In this document: in pieces, positions 9,801-17,575 of the stretch | Layout of the letters: the number at the start of each line of letters is the position of its first letter | Position numbering within the stretch: position 1 is the stretch's first letter | Assembly: GCA_017477425.1 (NCBI GenBank) | Contig: JAFUVT010000026.1 | Location: forward strand, 1 to 56,835 | Length of the DNA stretch: 56,835 bases | DNA from: Bacteroidales bacterium | Lineage (GTDB): Bacteria; Bacteroidota; Bacteroidia; Bacteroidales; F082 | Direction of reading: 5' to 3' | Notes under the pieces: generated by a model | The model's database searches: none | The model's input: only the letters and a program-made list of their open reading frames with translations | What the model was told of the DNA's origin: nothing | Made by a program: the position numbers and the translations under genes

Positions 9801-12800
9801 CCGTGGAGCCAAGATGGTCCGAACGGTTGTAATAGGTTGCCAGTCCATTGCAATCAATGTTTGCGGTAAGTTCGCCATACTTCAGGTTGAATCGATTTTG
9901 CGTTTCATACCCCAAGGTGTTGAACTCGTTGGTTACAAACCTATATTGGTCGTATTCATATGTGGTAATACGCGGTGAGGGTGTACCCGAAAGAGCACTT
10001 AGGGTCTCTTTAATTACATTTCCCGCAAGGTCGTAATCATATTTCGTCGATGTGGCCAATCCATTTGCGTTGTTAGGATTGCCTCCAGGATAAGAGGTTA
10101 TCGTCCAAGGATGATATGAATTGTTGTCACGATAGCAGTACACAATCATTGACCTTGACACTGCATTGTCGTCCTGTTGCCATGAAATCACGATGGTGGT
10201 GTCAGGCCGGTTGACAATCCAATTGTCAAGATATAAATCAGGCTGGAAAGCGGTATGGGTATGCGTCATGCGTTTGCAGTCTGTGGCATTGGCTGCCCAG
10301 CGATAGTCTGTCACGCCTTCGTAAGTGTCGGTTAGTTTCATAGTGTTGATGTAATAGCCTATACCGACATCGTTTGACGGCAAGTCAACTTTGTAAACAT
10401 TTTCGGTAATGCTATTCGAGAGCATCGTTTCTTGGTCATCGTCAGGGCTGAAGGCCAATGCCATTTTTTTCATCACCAATGGCACATAGACTAACGGGCA
10501 ACCACTTTTTTCAATGAAACTGTTTTCGATGAGTACTGCCGTGACACGCCTATCCAAAGCATTGTAAACCCGTTGGCTTTGCATGGCAATAGTTCGGTGC
10601 TTTTCAAGGTTTTCTGTCGATTGTATGGTGATTGTACTGTCCTGCCTTATGCCATTGATATAGGATGTCGTCGTGGTTTTCCTGAAACCAAGCACTCCAT
10701 GGCCTCTTTTGTGGATGAGGGCATCGCTATAACGGTATTTTGTGACGGCATGAGGAGTCTCTGCAACGGGGTTTAGGCATGTGATTTGTTTCACGGCCTT
10801 GATGGGTAAGGAAGTCGTGTAGATGTCCAACGCTGGGAGGTCGTGTTCCCATGATCGGCTGTAGATGGATGAGTTGAGACAGGTTAGGTAGTCATATTCG
10901 AGGAAAGTCCTGTTGAACATGCCATCGACAATGGAATACACCGAGTAGCGGTTGGTCATCGGTTTGGGACTGAAGATGTTGGAATTGCCAAGAATGCATG
11001 CGTTTTCTTTCCCCAAGAAATTCCCTTGGCATAGTGTCATTGTCGAGGTTAGGTTACCGAGGCCAATGTCGTTCAACGAATATACTTGTTGACCTGAAAA
11101 GGTCACATTCCCTTGGTCATCCCTAACAACAGGACTATATAATATGTAAAGGTATCCTTCATTTTCGATAACTACGTCCGACTTGCCGTCGCCATTCATG
11201 TCCGCCACCTCTATATATTGGTAATCATCGTGGCTGCTTGGCGACCCGAACAAATCGAAGCTACGGTCGCCTGGGTCGTTGATAGGTAGGGCATCGGTAA
11301 TGTCGAATTCAGGATAATACAATTTGGTTGCCTTGAAATAGTTGATTTTCCATGCGTATCGCTTGGGAATTGACGAAACTTTCTCATAGCTCAGAATATC
11401 AACGTGTCCATCGCCGTTGAAGTCGCCTGGAATCAGCGTGTGTCGACTAGTATAGACATGGTTGTTGCTGAATTGCGTGGCTGTGCTTTGCGAGGTCATT
11501 TTGTAGATAGAGGCAATTGCCCTTTCTTCTGTCAGCTGTCCGTCAAGGCTTTTGTCAAATTCTGAATCGTTACACCATATCTCGGTGATTCCGTCGCCAT
11601 TGAAGTCGGCGGCCAAGAAAGCGTCTCCTGGAATAACGGAACAAGGCTCATCCGTTAGGTCAAACCTATTGTTACCCGAATAGGTGATGTACAACAAATG
11701 GGGGGAAGAAAGATTCCCGTCAGGAATCTGTATCATCATTTCCGTCTTTCCACGCCCCAAGAAATCTCCGATCAATAGGTTCGACCCATGGCCTCTGCCG
11801 ATGGTGAAGCCGTTTTCGTCATTCCATCCTTTCTCGGCATAGTCCAAACCCCATCCATTTCCTAACCATTTGGTTAGGAAGGGAAATATTCTGAAGGTGC
11901 TAATGACAACGTAATCACGCCTTGAAACGAGCACCATGTCGTCACGACCATCGCCATCAAAGTCGGCTACTTGTATGGAAACCGCATGGGAGTCGAGCTC
12001 TATGGTCTGGTGATGTACAAAGGAACATTTTTCCGTACCATTTTCTGTGACCAGCCCTTCGTTGAGGTAAACATTTGCATATTTGTTTCCGGCTTGTTGA
12101 TGAACGGTTATGACATCTGTCAGCCCATCCCCATTAAAATCTCCAGTCACTTTAACATGGTCAAAAAACGCCATGTTGTCTGGGCTGGTTTTGATGCCTG
12201 TTTTCAGTTGTGCAGGAGCTGTCCCATAGTCATTTGTCCCCCATTGGATAATTGTAGGGTTGTATGCGACACCCCCTTTAACATATGTGATGCTTTGGAG
12301 TCGGTTGTAAGAATAACCTTGACTGTTATTTATCCCATAATAACCGAAATCATACCTCGATATTTCGTTGTCCGTCCATTTTACAGAAATAGATTCCAGC
12401 AATTTGCTTTGGTGTAAAGCGTAATTCCCATAGAATGTCGCCTCTTCGTCATCTCTTTTTCCTGAGTTGTAGTCAAAGACTATTGTGTAGCATGGGGTGA
12501 CGCCAATTCCATCGTTGCCTGTGTATTTAATTTTGGAAACATAATAGTTCGCTTGCCAAATGTCATATTGGTATTCGATGTAGTTGCCGTCTCGGTCTTC
12601 CACCTTGTTTAGGAGCCATAAACCCACTTGATATTCAGTTGAATCCTCAGTCACAGGTTTGATCACTCTCGATTTCTCAGAGAAGCCATATTCCATGATA
12701 TGGCCATCGGCCGTCCATACCTTGAATTTTGCTGGCCCGTTTACGATGCCGTTTTCCGTGTAAGAGACGATTTTGCTCATCCCGTCCACCTCGGTGCGGT

Positions 12801-13275
12801 ATTCGGCTCCATTGGTGCCGTAGTCGTTATTGTTCACCAAGACAAGTCTTTGACCGTCCATTGAAAAACGATCGTCGCAAAAATTGGCTACATCCATCAC
12901 TCCGTCATAGAATAAGGTCTTGTTCACTCTTGATATGGCCGACAAACCACCTAATGTCCATCCCCATCCCAATAGGCCGTTGCTACTTTGGCTGTTGTAA
13001 ACAATAGATAGCCCTGGCTGCATTCCAGCAATGCCATTGGGAACTTCTATTGGGACGGTATAAGTGGCACCTCCTAGACTGCCGATGTCAACAGTCCCTC
13101 CAATGGCACCAACAACACCAGTCCCCAATCCAGTAACGCCTCCCATAACGCCATTTGAAGGTGGTGAAAGTGTAGCATTGGCTTCGTCAATAAAATCAAG
13201 CCTTTCTTGGGCAAAAGATGATAGCGCAAAAAAAAACGACAGGATCAATATTGAAGAGTACTTTTTCATGTTCAA
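6802..13275 (-). CDS. SpvB/FG-GAP/Rhs-repeat polymorphic toxin, full length
   Basis: 2157 residues. Order: Sec signal peptide (1-23); SpvB-like domain (~65-330, with IEVPNGIAGMQPGLS and LLGWGWTLGGLSAISR); six FG-GAP/VCBS calcium-binding repeats (~385-700; e.g. GDFNGDGLTDV, ADFDGDGRDDM, ADMNGDGKSDV; one degenerate); a TcdB-like middle; YD/RHS repeats (~1150-1800); the Rhs-associated core ending in RYAYCLNNPLKYTDPSGE (~1837-1854); a Gly/Ala-rich linker; and a variable tip after GPDDPP (~2025-2157). Related proteins form a hollow shell enclosing the tip. The tip has long glycine-rich hydrophobic runs (VVVGTGLGVVTVVAGPIVATG), suggesting pore formation (inference). The signal peptide points to Sec export rather than type VI delivery. 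The tip DNA is more AT-rich than the core. Confidence 0.9.
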   Translation of the reverse strand: MNMKKYSSILILSFFFALSSFAQERLDFIDEANATLSPPSNGVMGGVTGLGTGVVGAIGGTVDIGSLGGATYTVPIEVPNGIAGMQPGLSIVYNSQSSNGLLGWGWTLGGLSAISRVNKTLFYDGVMDVANFCDDRFSMDGQRLVLVNNNDYGTNGAEYRTEVDGMSKIVSYTENGIVNGPAKFKVWTADGHIMEYGFSEKSRVIKPVTEDSTEYQVGLWLLNKVEDRDGNYIEYQYDIWQANYYVSKIKYTGNDGIGVTPCYTIVFDYNSGKRDDEEATFYGNYALHQSKLLESISVKWTDNEISRYDFGYYGINNSQGYSYNRLQSITYVKGGVAYNPTIIQWGTNDYGTAPAQLKTGIKTSPDNMAFFDHVKVTGDFNGDGLTDVITVHQQAGNKYANVYLNEGLVTENGTEKCSFVHHQTIELDSHAVSIQVADFDGDGRDDMVLVSRRDYVVISTFRIFPFLTKWLGNGWGLDYAEKGWNDENGFTIGRGHGSNLLIGDFLGRGKTEMMIQIPDGNLSSPHLLYITYSGNNRFDLTDEPCSVIPGDAFLAADFNGDGITEIWCNDSEFDKSLDGQLTEERAIASIYKMTSQSTATQFSNNHVYTSRHTLIPGDFNGDGHVDILSYEKVSSIPKRYAWKINYFKATKLYYPEFDITDALPINDPGDRSFDLFGSPSSHDDYQYIEVADMNGDGKSDVVIENEGYLYILYSPVVRDDQGNVTFSGQQVYSLNDIGLGNLTSTMTLCQGNFLGKENACILGNSNIFSPKPMTNRYSVYSIVDGMFNRTFLEYDYLTCLNSSIYSRSWEHDLPALDIYTTSLPIKAVKQITCLNPVAETPHAVTKYRYSDALIHKRGHGVLGFRKTTTTSYINGIRQDSTITIQSTENLEKHRTIAMQSQRVYNALDRRVTAVLIENSFIEKSGCPLVYVPLVMKKMALAFSPDDDQETMLSNSITENVYKVDLPSNDVGIGYYINTMKLTDTYEGVTDYRWAANATDCKRMTHTHTAFQPDLYLDNWIVNRPDTTIVISWQQDDNAVSRSMIVYCYRDNNSYHPWTITSYPGGNPNNANGLATSTKYDYDLAGNVIKETLSALSGTPSPRITTYEYDQYRFVTNEFNTLGYETQNRFNLKYGELTANIDCNGLATYYNRSDHLGSTDWVMYPDETFGCTAQRWARHEGSFYDTDAPEKSAYYTWKRISGELPAKVFYDAAGRELRTVTYSLFGDTIYRDTEYNNMGLKLRTSLPYFHGGAPLWTSYYYDGLLRPSDTYMPDGTRLHYEYDGLSTTTTFIATTGETRSSTEIGNYFGKKAKSIDDNGIEVRYTYYHNGMLKWTQIGDNANTRISMVYDDAGNRIRLLDPNYGEIVETYDAFGQLKTSTTPKGDVTSYLYDAIGRVDTRKELDNTHHTTAETNWEYYETNGMKGLLKQVSYGNDQTITYAYDANHLNRLTSKTERLFGTDYTTSYTYDDLDGFPLRVKTVTYPSGYTTENVYHAASGKLYRINDGLGNKLWETEDANAMGQITRYGLGANITSMRGYLPETGRLTSIFSYNNNAELQNLGYGYDDFGNLSYRYDKTRELREDFGYDNLDRLESIVLNSQIVSRITYDALGRMISKQADGHDVFAAAQYDYVGPDNQLRPHAISSATVTGNPFPNGQLDIDYTMFDKVKSICRTPFDINLDYGFDHQRIRMYDRSNYEKIYVGGCEFLSDASGSKVWTYLVGPMGVFGVAQTMGGLTKVHYVLKDHLGSWTTITNSAGIVEQERSFDAWGLMRNPNTWREYTGDFSVALMFDRGYTGHEHLLDVGLINMNGRVYDPVMSSFLSVDTYVQDPDNAQSFNRYAYCLNNPLKYTDPSGEFGILAAMAVGAAISMVSTMATNFVYDRPIYEGVAKAAVVGALQGAFSFGIGGAAGAISDPFDRAAFQMLAHGTTSGLASMASGGKFWQGFASGAVSSFVSSATAGICGLCKVPEGWTKAAMVAAGGLSGGVSSTMAGGDFWEGVCNGLICAGLNHAMHLACKAVEGPDDPPGKESPNINSKNKCINESTKQTITKMSETGGGIATALDGAAAKASMETLSIASKVLGGTFVVVSEIPDILTAWNDPSLGNVTKVVVGTGLGVVTVVAGPIVATGAFVLGVVNAFGGFDKGYVYLNNIKSNNN

Positions 13276-13287
13276 AGACTTTCATGT

Positions 13288-13731
13288 TTATTGTTTGATT
13301 ATTTTCCACACGCGCATTTCATCCTTTGAGAATAGTTGGAGCAGATACACTCCATCGGCTTGATTGGATATGTCGAATTCCATTCGGTTACTTGAAACCA
13401 ATTTCACTGTTATAATGTTTCCGTTTTCCGTTATCAATACTGCCTTCAACGGGACTTCAGGCAATAATCCAGTTAATTCTATAGAAAACTGTCCATAAGT
13501 AGGATTGGGGAAAAGTTTGATATCCATAGCATCAAACGAATTGTCGTCAAGCCGTGTTGGCAATTCTTCTATCTCATGGGATTTCATTACCAACAACTCT
13601 TCGATCACCAATTGTCGTGCTGTTCTATTACCATTACGGTCATAACCAAAACTCACAGTTGTAGTTTGGGCTAGTGCTATTAATGGCATTAGTGCAAGAT
13701 AAACCTGAAACAAGAACCTTTTTACATTCAT
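13288..13731 (-). CDS. Small secreted protein: one YD motif plus T9SS sorting domain
   Basis: 147 residues: signal peptide (1-22), then SFGYDRNGNRTARQLVIEE, which is one YD-repeat unit, a short linker, then a type A T9SS C-terminal domain (LFPNPTYGQFSIEL, with GVYLLQLFSKD near the end). It ends 12 bases before the start of the Rhs gene on the same strand, behind a clear -7 box, so the two are likely one operon. A helper that links the Rhs protein to T9SS export or surface display is an inference from the domain pairing. Confidence 0.8.
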   Translation of the reverse strand: MNVKRFLFQVYLALMPLIALAQTTTVSFGYDRNGNRTARQLVIEELLVMKSHEIEELPTRLDDNSFDAMDIKLFPNPTYGQFSIELTGLLPEVPLKAVLITENGNIITVKLVSSNRMEFDISNQADGVYLLQLFSKDEMRVWKIIKQ

Positions 13732-13754
13732 ATCAATTCTGTTTTATCAACCTG

Positions 13755-13762
13755 CAAAATTA
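13755..13762 (-). promoter_or_regulatory. -7 promoter box for the Rhs operon
   Basis: TAATTTTG on the minus strand, 24 bases before the ATG of the small YD/T9SS gene. No other box was seen in the short gaps further down, so the locus to 4576 may depend on it in part. Confidence 0.5.
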
Positions 13763-13921
13763 TCAATTTGTTATTTCAATCTACTATAGTCCATGAAAAA
13801 AAGTAAAAAATAGAGTATCTGGAATCTCGGACCGTATAACAGAAATATTTCCCAACGAAAATAATAAAACAACTTTATCGTTCATTATTTGTCGTATCTT
13901 AGCCACCCAAAACCGCATGGA

Positions 13922-14632
13922 GTGAAACAACTGCTGTTCATATTGGTCTTTTTGTCGTGCTGCCTCGCTGCCGTCGCCCAAAGCGAACAGGAAAACCGAG
14001 CCGACAACGTGCATCTGTATGGCTATGTGGTCACGGCCGACAGCTTGCATCCCATCCGCAACACGCACGTCATCAGCAAGATGGCGCATTGCGGCACCAT
14101 CACCAACATCCAAGGCAAGTTCCACATCCCCGCCAAGAGCACCGACACGCTCTGGGTGAGTTGCGTAGGCTATCAACGCCGCCTCATCGCCATCGATTCC
14201 ACGACGCGAATCCACGACACACTCGTCATCCGCCTCTGGCCCGAGACCATCACCCTGCGCGAAGTGACTGTGTTGCCCTACTCCGACTACGAAACCTTCA
14301 AGGAAATGCTTATCACCATGCCGAGCTTCGAGACGCCACGCGAGATAGAAATGCTTGAAGAAGACTTGGCCAGCATGAGGACGGGACGCAAACGCAACCC
14401 CTATTTCAACGTCGAAAACATGGGCATCACGGCCAGCCCACTGCAGTTCCTCTACGACAAATACAACAAGTCGGCACGCCGACAGAACAAACTGCAACGC
14501 AACCGCCGCATGTATAACGACGTGTTGCGCGAGCAAGGCCGCACCGAAGAACTCCTCCCCGACTCACTCGATTTCTCCATCGACTACTGGTATCTAGCCC
14601 CCAACGACAGCGTCCCCGTCAAAAATCCATAG
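13922..14632 (+). CDS. Carboxypeptidase-regulatory-like domain protein, exported
   Basis: 236 residues from GTG 13922; no ATG precedes the signal peptide (VKQLLFILVFLSCCLAAVAQ). Residues ~30-115 form a CarbopepD_reg-like beta-sandwich (HLYGYVVTADS, then ISKMAHCGTITNIQGKFHIP, then DTLWVSCVGYQRRLI), the domain that often heads TonB receptors. Here it stands alone with a basic, helical C-terminal part (KYNKSARRQNKLQRNRR). A near-consensus -7 box TATCTTAG (13895-13902) lies 19 bases before the GTG. Two bases separate it from comF. Its role is unknown. Confidence 0.75.
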   Translation: MKQLLFILVFLSCCLAAVAQSEQENRADNVHLYGYVVTADSLHPIRNTHVISKMAHCGTITNIQGKFHIPAKSTDTLWVSCVGYQRRLIAIDSTTRIHDTLVIRLWPETITLREVTVLPYSDYETFKEMLITMPSFETPREIEMLEEDLASMRTGRKRNPYFNVENMGITASPLQFLYDKYNKSARRQNKLQRNRRMYNDVLREQGRTEELLPDSLDFSIDYWYLAPNDSVPVKNP

Positions 14633-14634
14633 CC

Positions 14635-15333
14635 ATGACCCTCAGCGACTGGCTCCATAGCATCCTCAACTTGTTCTACCCTCGGGTCTGTGCCGCCTGT
14701 GGCGAGTCGCTGCTCAAAGACGAGGACACCGTATGCACCACCTGTCGCTTCACCTTGCCCCGAACGGGTTATGAGCGCCATGCCGACAACCCTGTGGCAC
14801 AAACGTTCTACGGTCGGGTGCCCTTCCACGCCGTCACCTCCTGTTTCTTCTTCGCCAAGTCGGGCAAAGTGCAGCACCTCATCCACCAGCTGAAATACAA
14901 AGGCAACAAGGAAGCAGGCATCTTTCTCGGACAACAAATCGGCGAGAGCATCAAGGAAGCACCATTGTTCCAAGGCATCGACTATCTGATTCCTGTGCCA
15001 CTGCATCCGAAACGCGAGCGGCAACGCGGCTACAACCAAAGCCTGATGATTGCCCAAGGCATCCACGAGGTGACGGGCATCCCGATTGGCGACAAATACT
15101 TGGTTAGAGGCACCTACACCGAGACGCAGACCCACAAATCAGCCGAGGAGCGTTTCAAGAACGTGAAGGACATCTTCGAAGTGCATCACGCCGACGAGCT
15201 AAAAGGAAAGCACGTCCTCTTGATTGACGACGTGCTTACTACTGGCGCCACTTTGGACTCGTGCGCGCAACAATTATTGAGTGTTCCCGAAATCACCATC
15301 AGCGCCGCGACAGCGGCTTGTGCCGGGAATTGA
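14635..15333 (+). CDS. comF: ComF family phosphoribosyltransferase-like protein
   Basis: 232 residues. An N-terminal zinc ribbon (Cys19, Cys22, Cys34, Cys37) is followed by a type I PRTase fold with VPLHPKRERQRGYNQS and the PRPP-binding loop LLIDDVLTTGAT near residues 195-206. ComF proteins assist DNA uptake in competent bacteria; many non-competent species carry them with unknown function. Its stop codon abuts the stop of buk with no bases between, so the two transcripts converge with no room for a terminator. Confidence 0.9.
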   Translation: MTLSDWLHSILNLFYPRVCAACGESLLKDEDTVCTTCRFTLPRTGYERHADNPVAQTFYGRVPFHAVTSCFFFAKSGKVQHLIHQLKYKGNKEAGIFLGQQIGESIKEAPLFQGIDYLIPVPLHPKRERQRGYNQSLMIAQGIHEVTGIPIGDKYLVRGTYTETQTHKSAEERFKNVKDIFEVHHADELKGKHVLLIDDVLTTGATLDSCAQQLLSVPEITISAATAACAGN

Positions 15334-16410
15334 TTACGCTTGATAGACCTTCGGCATCTCTTCGCCCGTAAGGACACGCAAGCCATTGATGGCCAAAGCC
15401 TTCATCTCATCTTCGCCAGGATAGACATACACGGGAGCGATTTTCTCGACATGGCTCTTCACCAAGGCGCAGAAGGTCTTGTCGTAGGCCATGCCGCCCG
15501 TGAGGAAGATGGCGTCAACGTCCATGCTGAAAGCCGAGGTGGCAAGGCCGCCCACTTCCTTGGCCACTTGGTAGGCCATGGCTTGGTAGACCTTCTCCCA
15601 TTCCTTGTTGCCCGCCTTCACGGCGTTTTCCACTTCGAGAGCATCGTTGGTGCCAAGGTAAGCGACGAAGCCGCCTTTGCCCTTCAACATCTGACCGATT
15701 TCTTTCTTGGTGTATTTGCCGCTGTAGCAAGCTTCGACGAGGAAGCCCGCTGGAAGCGAACCAGCGCGCTCAGGCGTGAAGGGACCGTCGCCGTTCAGGG
15801 CGTTGTTGGTGTCGACCACGCGACCCTTCTTGTGAGCACTGACGCTGATGCCGCCACCGAGGTGGATGGCGATGATGTTCATGTCCTCATATTTACGGCC
15901 GAGGTCCTTGGCCAGCTGACGGGCGATGATCTTCTGGTTCAATGCATGGAAGATGGAGATGCGCGGGAAGAGCGGATGACCCGAATAGCGCGCCACTTCG
16001 TCCATCTCGTCGACCACGACGGGGTCGGCGATGTAAGCCTTCACGCCGATTTCCTTGGCGATGTCGTTGGCAATCAAGCCACCGAGGTTGGAGGCGTGCT
16101 CGCCATTGTAGCCGTCAACGAGGTCTTGGATCATCTGTTCGTTCACTTCGTAGACGCCTGAAACGAGCGGACGCAGCAAGCCGCCACGACCCACGACGCA
16201 AGCCATTTCGTTGACGTTGATGCCAGCCTCTTTCAGCTCGCGCATGATGGCTTCCGTGCGGAACGGCTTCTGGTCGGCGATGCGGTCATACTTCGCGACT
16301 TCTTCGGCACTGTGTTTCAGGTTTTTCTTGAAGATTTGTTCCTCACCGTCAAAGACAGCGATTTTCGTCGAGGTGGAACCAGGGTTGATCGTCAATATTT
16401 TGGTATTCAT
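15334..16410 (-). CDS. buk: Butyrate kinase
   Basis: 358 residues of the ASKHA acetate/butyrate kinase fold. The N-terminal phosphate-binding NPGSTSTK motif, HLGGGISVSAH and the ADPVVVDEM segment mark the butyrate kinase branch; acetate kinases are longer. It converts butyryl phosphate and ADP to butyrate and ATP, or the reverse with short branched acids. It follows ptb on the same strand, 65 bases downstream, and the two form the classical ptb-buk module. A GTAGAGACGC palindrome lies in the gap. Confidence 0.93.
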   Translation of the reverse strand: MNTKILTINPGSTSTKIAVFDGEEQIFKKNLKHSAEEVAKYDRIADQKPFRTEAIMRELKEAGINVNEMACVVGRGGLLRPLVSGVYEVNEQMIQDLVDGYNGEHASNLGGLIANDIAKEIGVKAYIADPVVVDEMDEVARYSGHPLFPRISIFHALNQKIIARQLAKDLGRKYEDMNIIAIHLGGGISVSAHKKGRVVDTNNALNGDGPFTPERAGSLPAGFLVEACYSGKYTKKEIGQMLKGKGGFVAYLGTNDALEVENAVKAGNKEWEKVYQAMAYQVAKEVGGLATSAFSMDVDAIFLTGGMAYDKTFCALVKSHVEKIAPVYVYPGEDEMKALAINGLRVLTGEEMPKVYQA

Positions 16411-16435
16411 GATGTTGTTTTTATATTGTTAATCT

Positions 16436-16463
16436 TGTAGAGACGCGATTCATCGCGTCTCCA
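16436..16463. repeat. Palindromic element, family B (GTAGAGACGC)
   Basis: A hairpin GTAGAGACGCGA / TCGCGTCTC in the ptb-buk gap. Family members lie at 32221-32295, 32379-32406 and 33456-33485. It could form an RNA stem between the two cistrons. Confidence 0.75.
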
Positions 16464-16475
16464 CCAACCATTATT

Positions 16476-17378
16476 TTAGGCTAACATTGCTGCCAAAGCA
16501 ATGGAATACAGCTTGGTCTTCGACGTGTCGCCGCGCGAGCTGAGCACGCAAGGCACCTTGGCACCCATCAGCATGGCACCGATTTCGCTCTTGTCGAACT
16601 TCGAGCAGCACTTGTAGAACACGTTGGAAGCTTCGAGGTTGGGGAACACGAGGCAGTCGGCATCGCCAGCCACGGGGTTCTTCATGCCCTTGATGGCAGC
16701 GGTCTCGGCGTCGAGGGCAAGGTCGAGGCTGATGGGGCCTTCCACCATACAGCCCTTGATTTGGCCACGTTCGGCCATCTTGGCGATGATGGCGGCATCA
16801 ACGCAAGCGGGAATGCCAGCGCTCATCTGCTCGGTGGCGGTCACCATGGCGACCTTCGGGCAGCTGGTGCCCAAGGCTTTGGAAACGGTGGTGACATATT
16901 TGAGCAGCTGTTGCTTCTGCTTGATGTCGGGCAGCGGGATGATGGCGCAGTCGGAGGCCACGAGCAACTTGTGGTAGTTGGGGTTCTCGATGACGGCGAC
17001 ATGGGCCAAGGTCACGTTGGGCGGGCAGAGGCCGCGTTCCTTGTTGAGGATGGCGCGCATGTATTTGTCGGTGGGCAGCAGGCCTTTCATCAGGATGTCG
17101 GCTTCGCCGGCGTTGATGAGGTCGCAAGCCATGGTGGCAGCCTTCGTGTCGACGGGCTCGTTGATGACCTTGAAGTTGGCCATGTCGATGCCTTCAGCCT
17201 TGCACACTTCGGCAATCACTTGTTCATCGCCGATGAGGGTGGCGTCGATGAGACCTTCCTTGACGGCGGCATTGACGGCGCAAATGGTGTGGTCGTCGTT
17301 GGCATAGGCAGCCACGAGGCGTTTCTTGGGTTTGCTGCGCAAAACCTCAAACATTTGTTCTAACTTTCTGATTTCCAT
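16476..17378 (-). CDS. ptb: Phosphate butyryltransferase
   Basis: 300 residues of the phosphate acyltransferase family, converting butyryl-CoA and phosphate to butyryl phosphate and CoA. Typical segments include DILMKGLLPTDKYMRAIL, GLCPPNVTLAHVAVIENP and VEGPISLDLALD. The length (about 300 residues) and the adjacent butyrate kinase favour Ptb over Pta. Together they give ATP by substrate-level phosphorylation with butyrate or branched short-chain acids. A -7 box at 17510-17517 drives it across a ~130-base leader that contains a palindromic element. Confidence 0.92.
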   Translation of the reverse strand: MEIRKLEQMFEVLRSKPKKRLVAAYANDDHTICAVNAAVKEGLIDATLIGDEQVIAEVCKAEGIDMANFKVINEPVDTKAATMACDLINAGEADILMKGLLPTDKYMRAILNKERGLCPPNVTLAHVAVIENPNYHKLLVASDCAIIPLPDIKQKQQLLKYVTTVSKALGTSCPKVAMVTATEQMSAGIPACVDAAIIAKMAERGQIKGCMVEGPISLDLALDAETAAIKGMKNPVAGDADCLVFPNLEASNVFYKCCSKFDKSEIGAMLMGAKVPCVLSSRGDTSKTKLYSIALAAMLA

Positions 17379-17419
17379 AATATTGTATTTAAGATTAAAA
17401 TTCTAAATTCAAGATTTAT

Positions 17420-17493
17420 GGATTGCTTCGCTTTGCTCGCAATGACGGCACTGACCATTGCCGCCATTGCAAAGAGGAACGATGAAGCGATCC
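17420..17493. repeat. Palindromic element, family C (CATTGCGAG / GCAATCC type)
   Basis: GGATTGCTTCGCTTTGCTCG (17420-17439) continues to AATGACGG; an imperfect inverted copy ends at GATCC 17493. It lies between the ptb promoter box and the ptb start codon. A related copy lies in frame within a gene at 32047-32077. Confidence 0.75.
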
Positions 17494-17509
17494 ACGTTTC
17501 AAGATTTTG

Positions 17510-17517
17510 CAAAAGTA
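17510..17517 (-). promoter_or_regulatory. -7 promoter box for ptb-buk
   Basis: TACTTTTG on the minus strand, just past the terminator of the upstream LRR operon. The predicted leader to ptb is about 125 bases and includes the family C palindrome. Confidence 0.5.
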
Positions 17518-17523
17518 CAAAAT

Positions 17524-17559
17524 AAAAGCGTTTCCGCCAAACGAAAACGCTTTTTATTT
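17524..17559. terminator. Intrinsic terminator after the LRR operon
   Basis: A 10-bp stem (AAAAGCGTTT 17524-17533 with AAACGCTTTT 17545-17554) with T-rich tracts on both strands. On the minus strand it ends the operon whose last gene stops at 17576. Confidence 0.8.
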
Positions 17560-17575
17560 GTAATGGTTGCTATTA

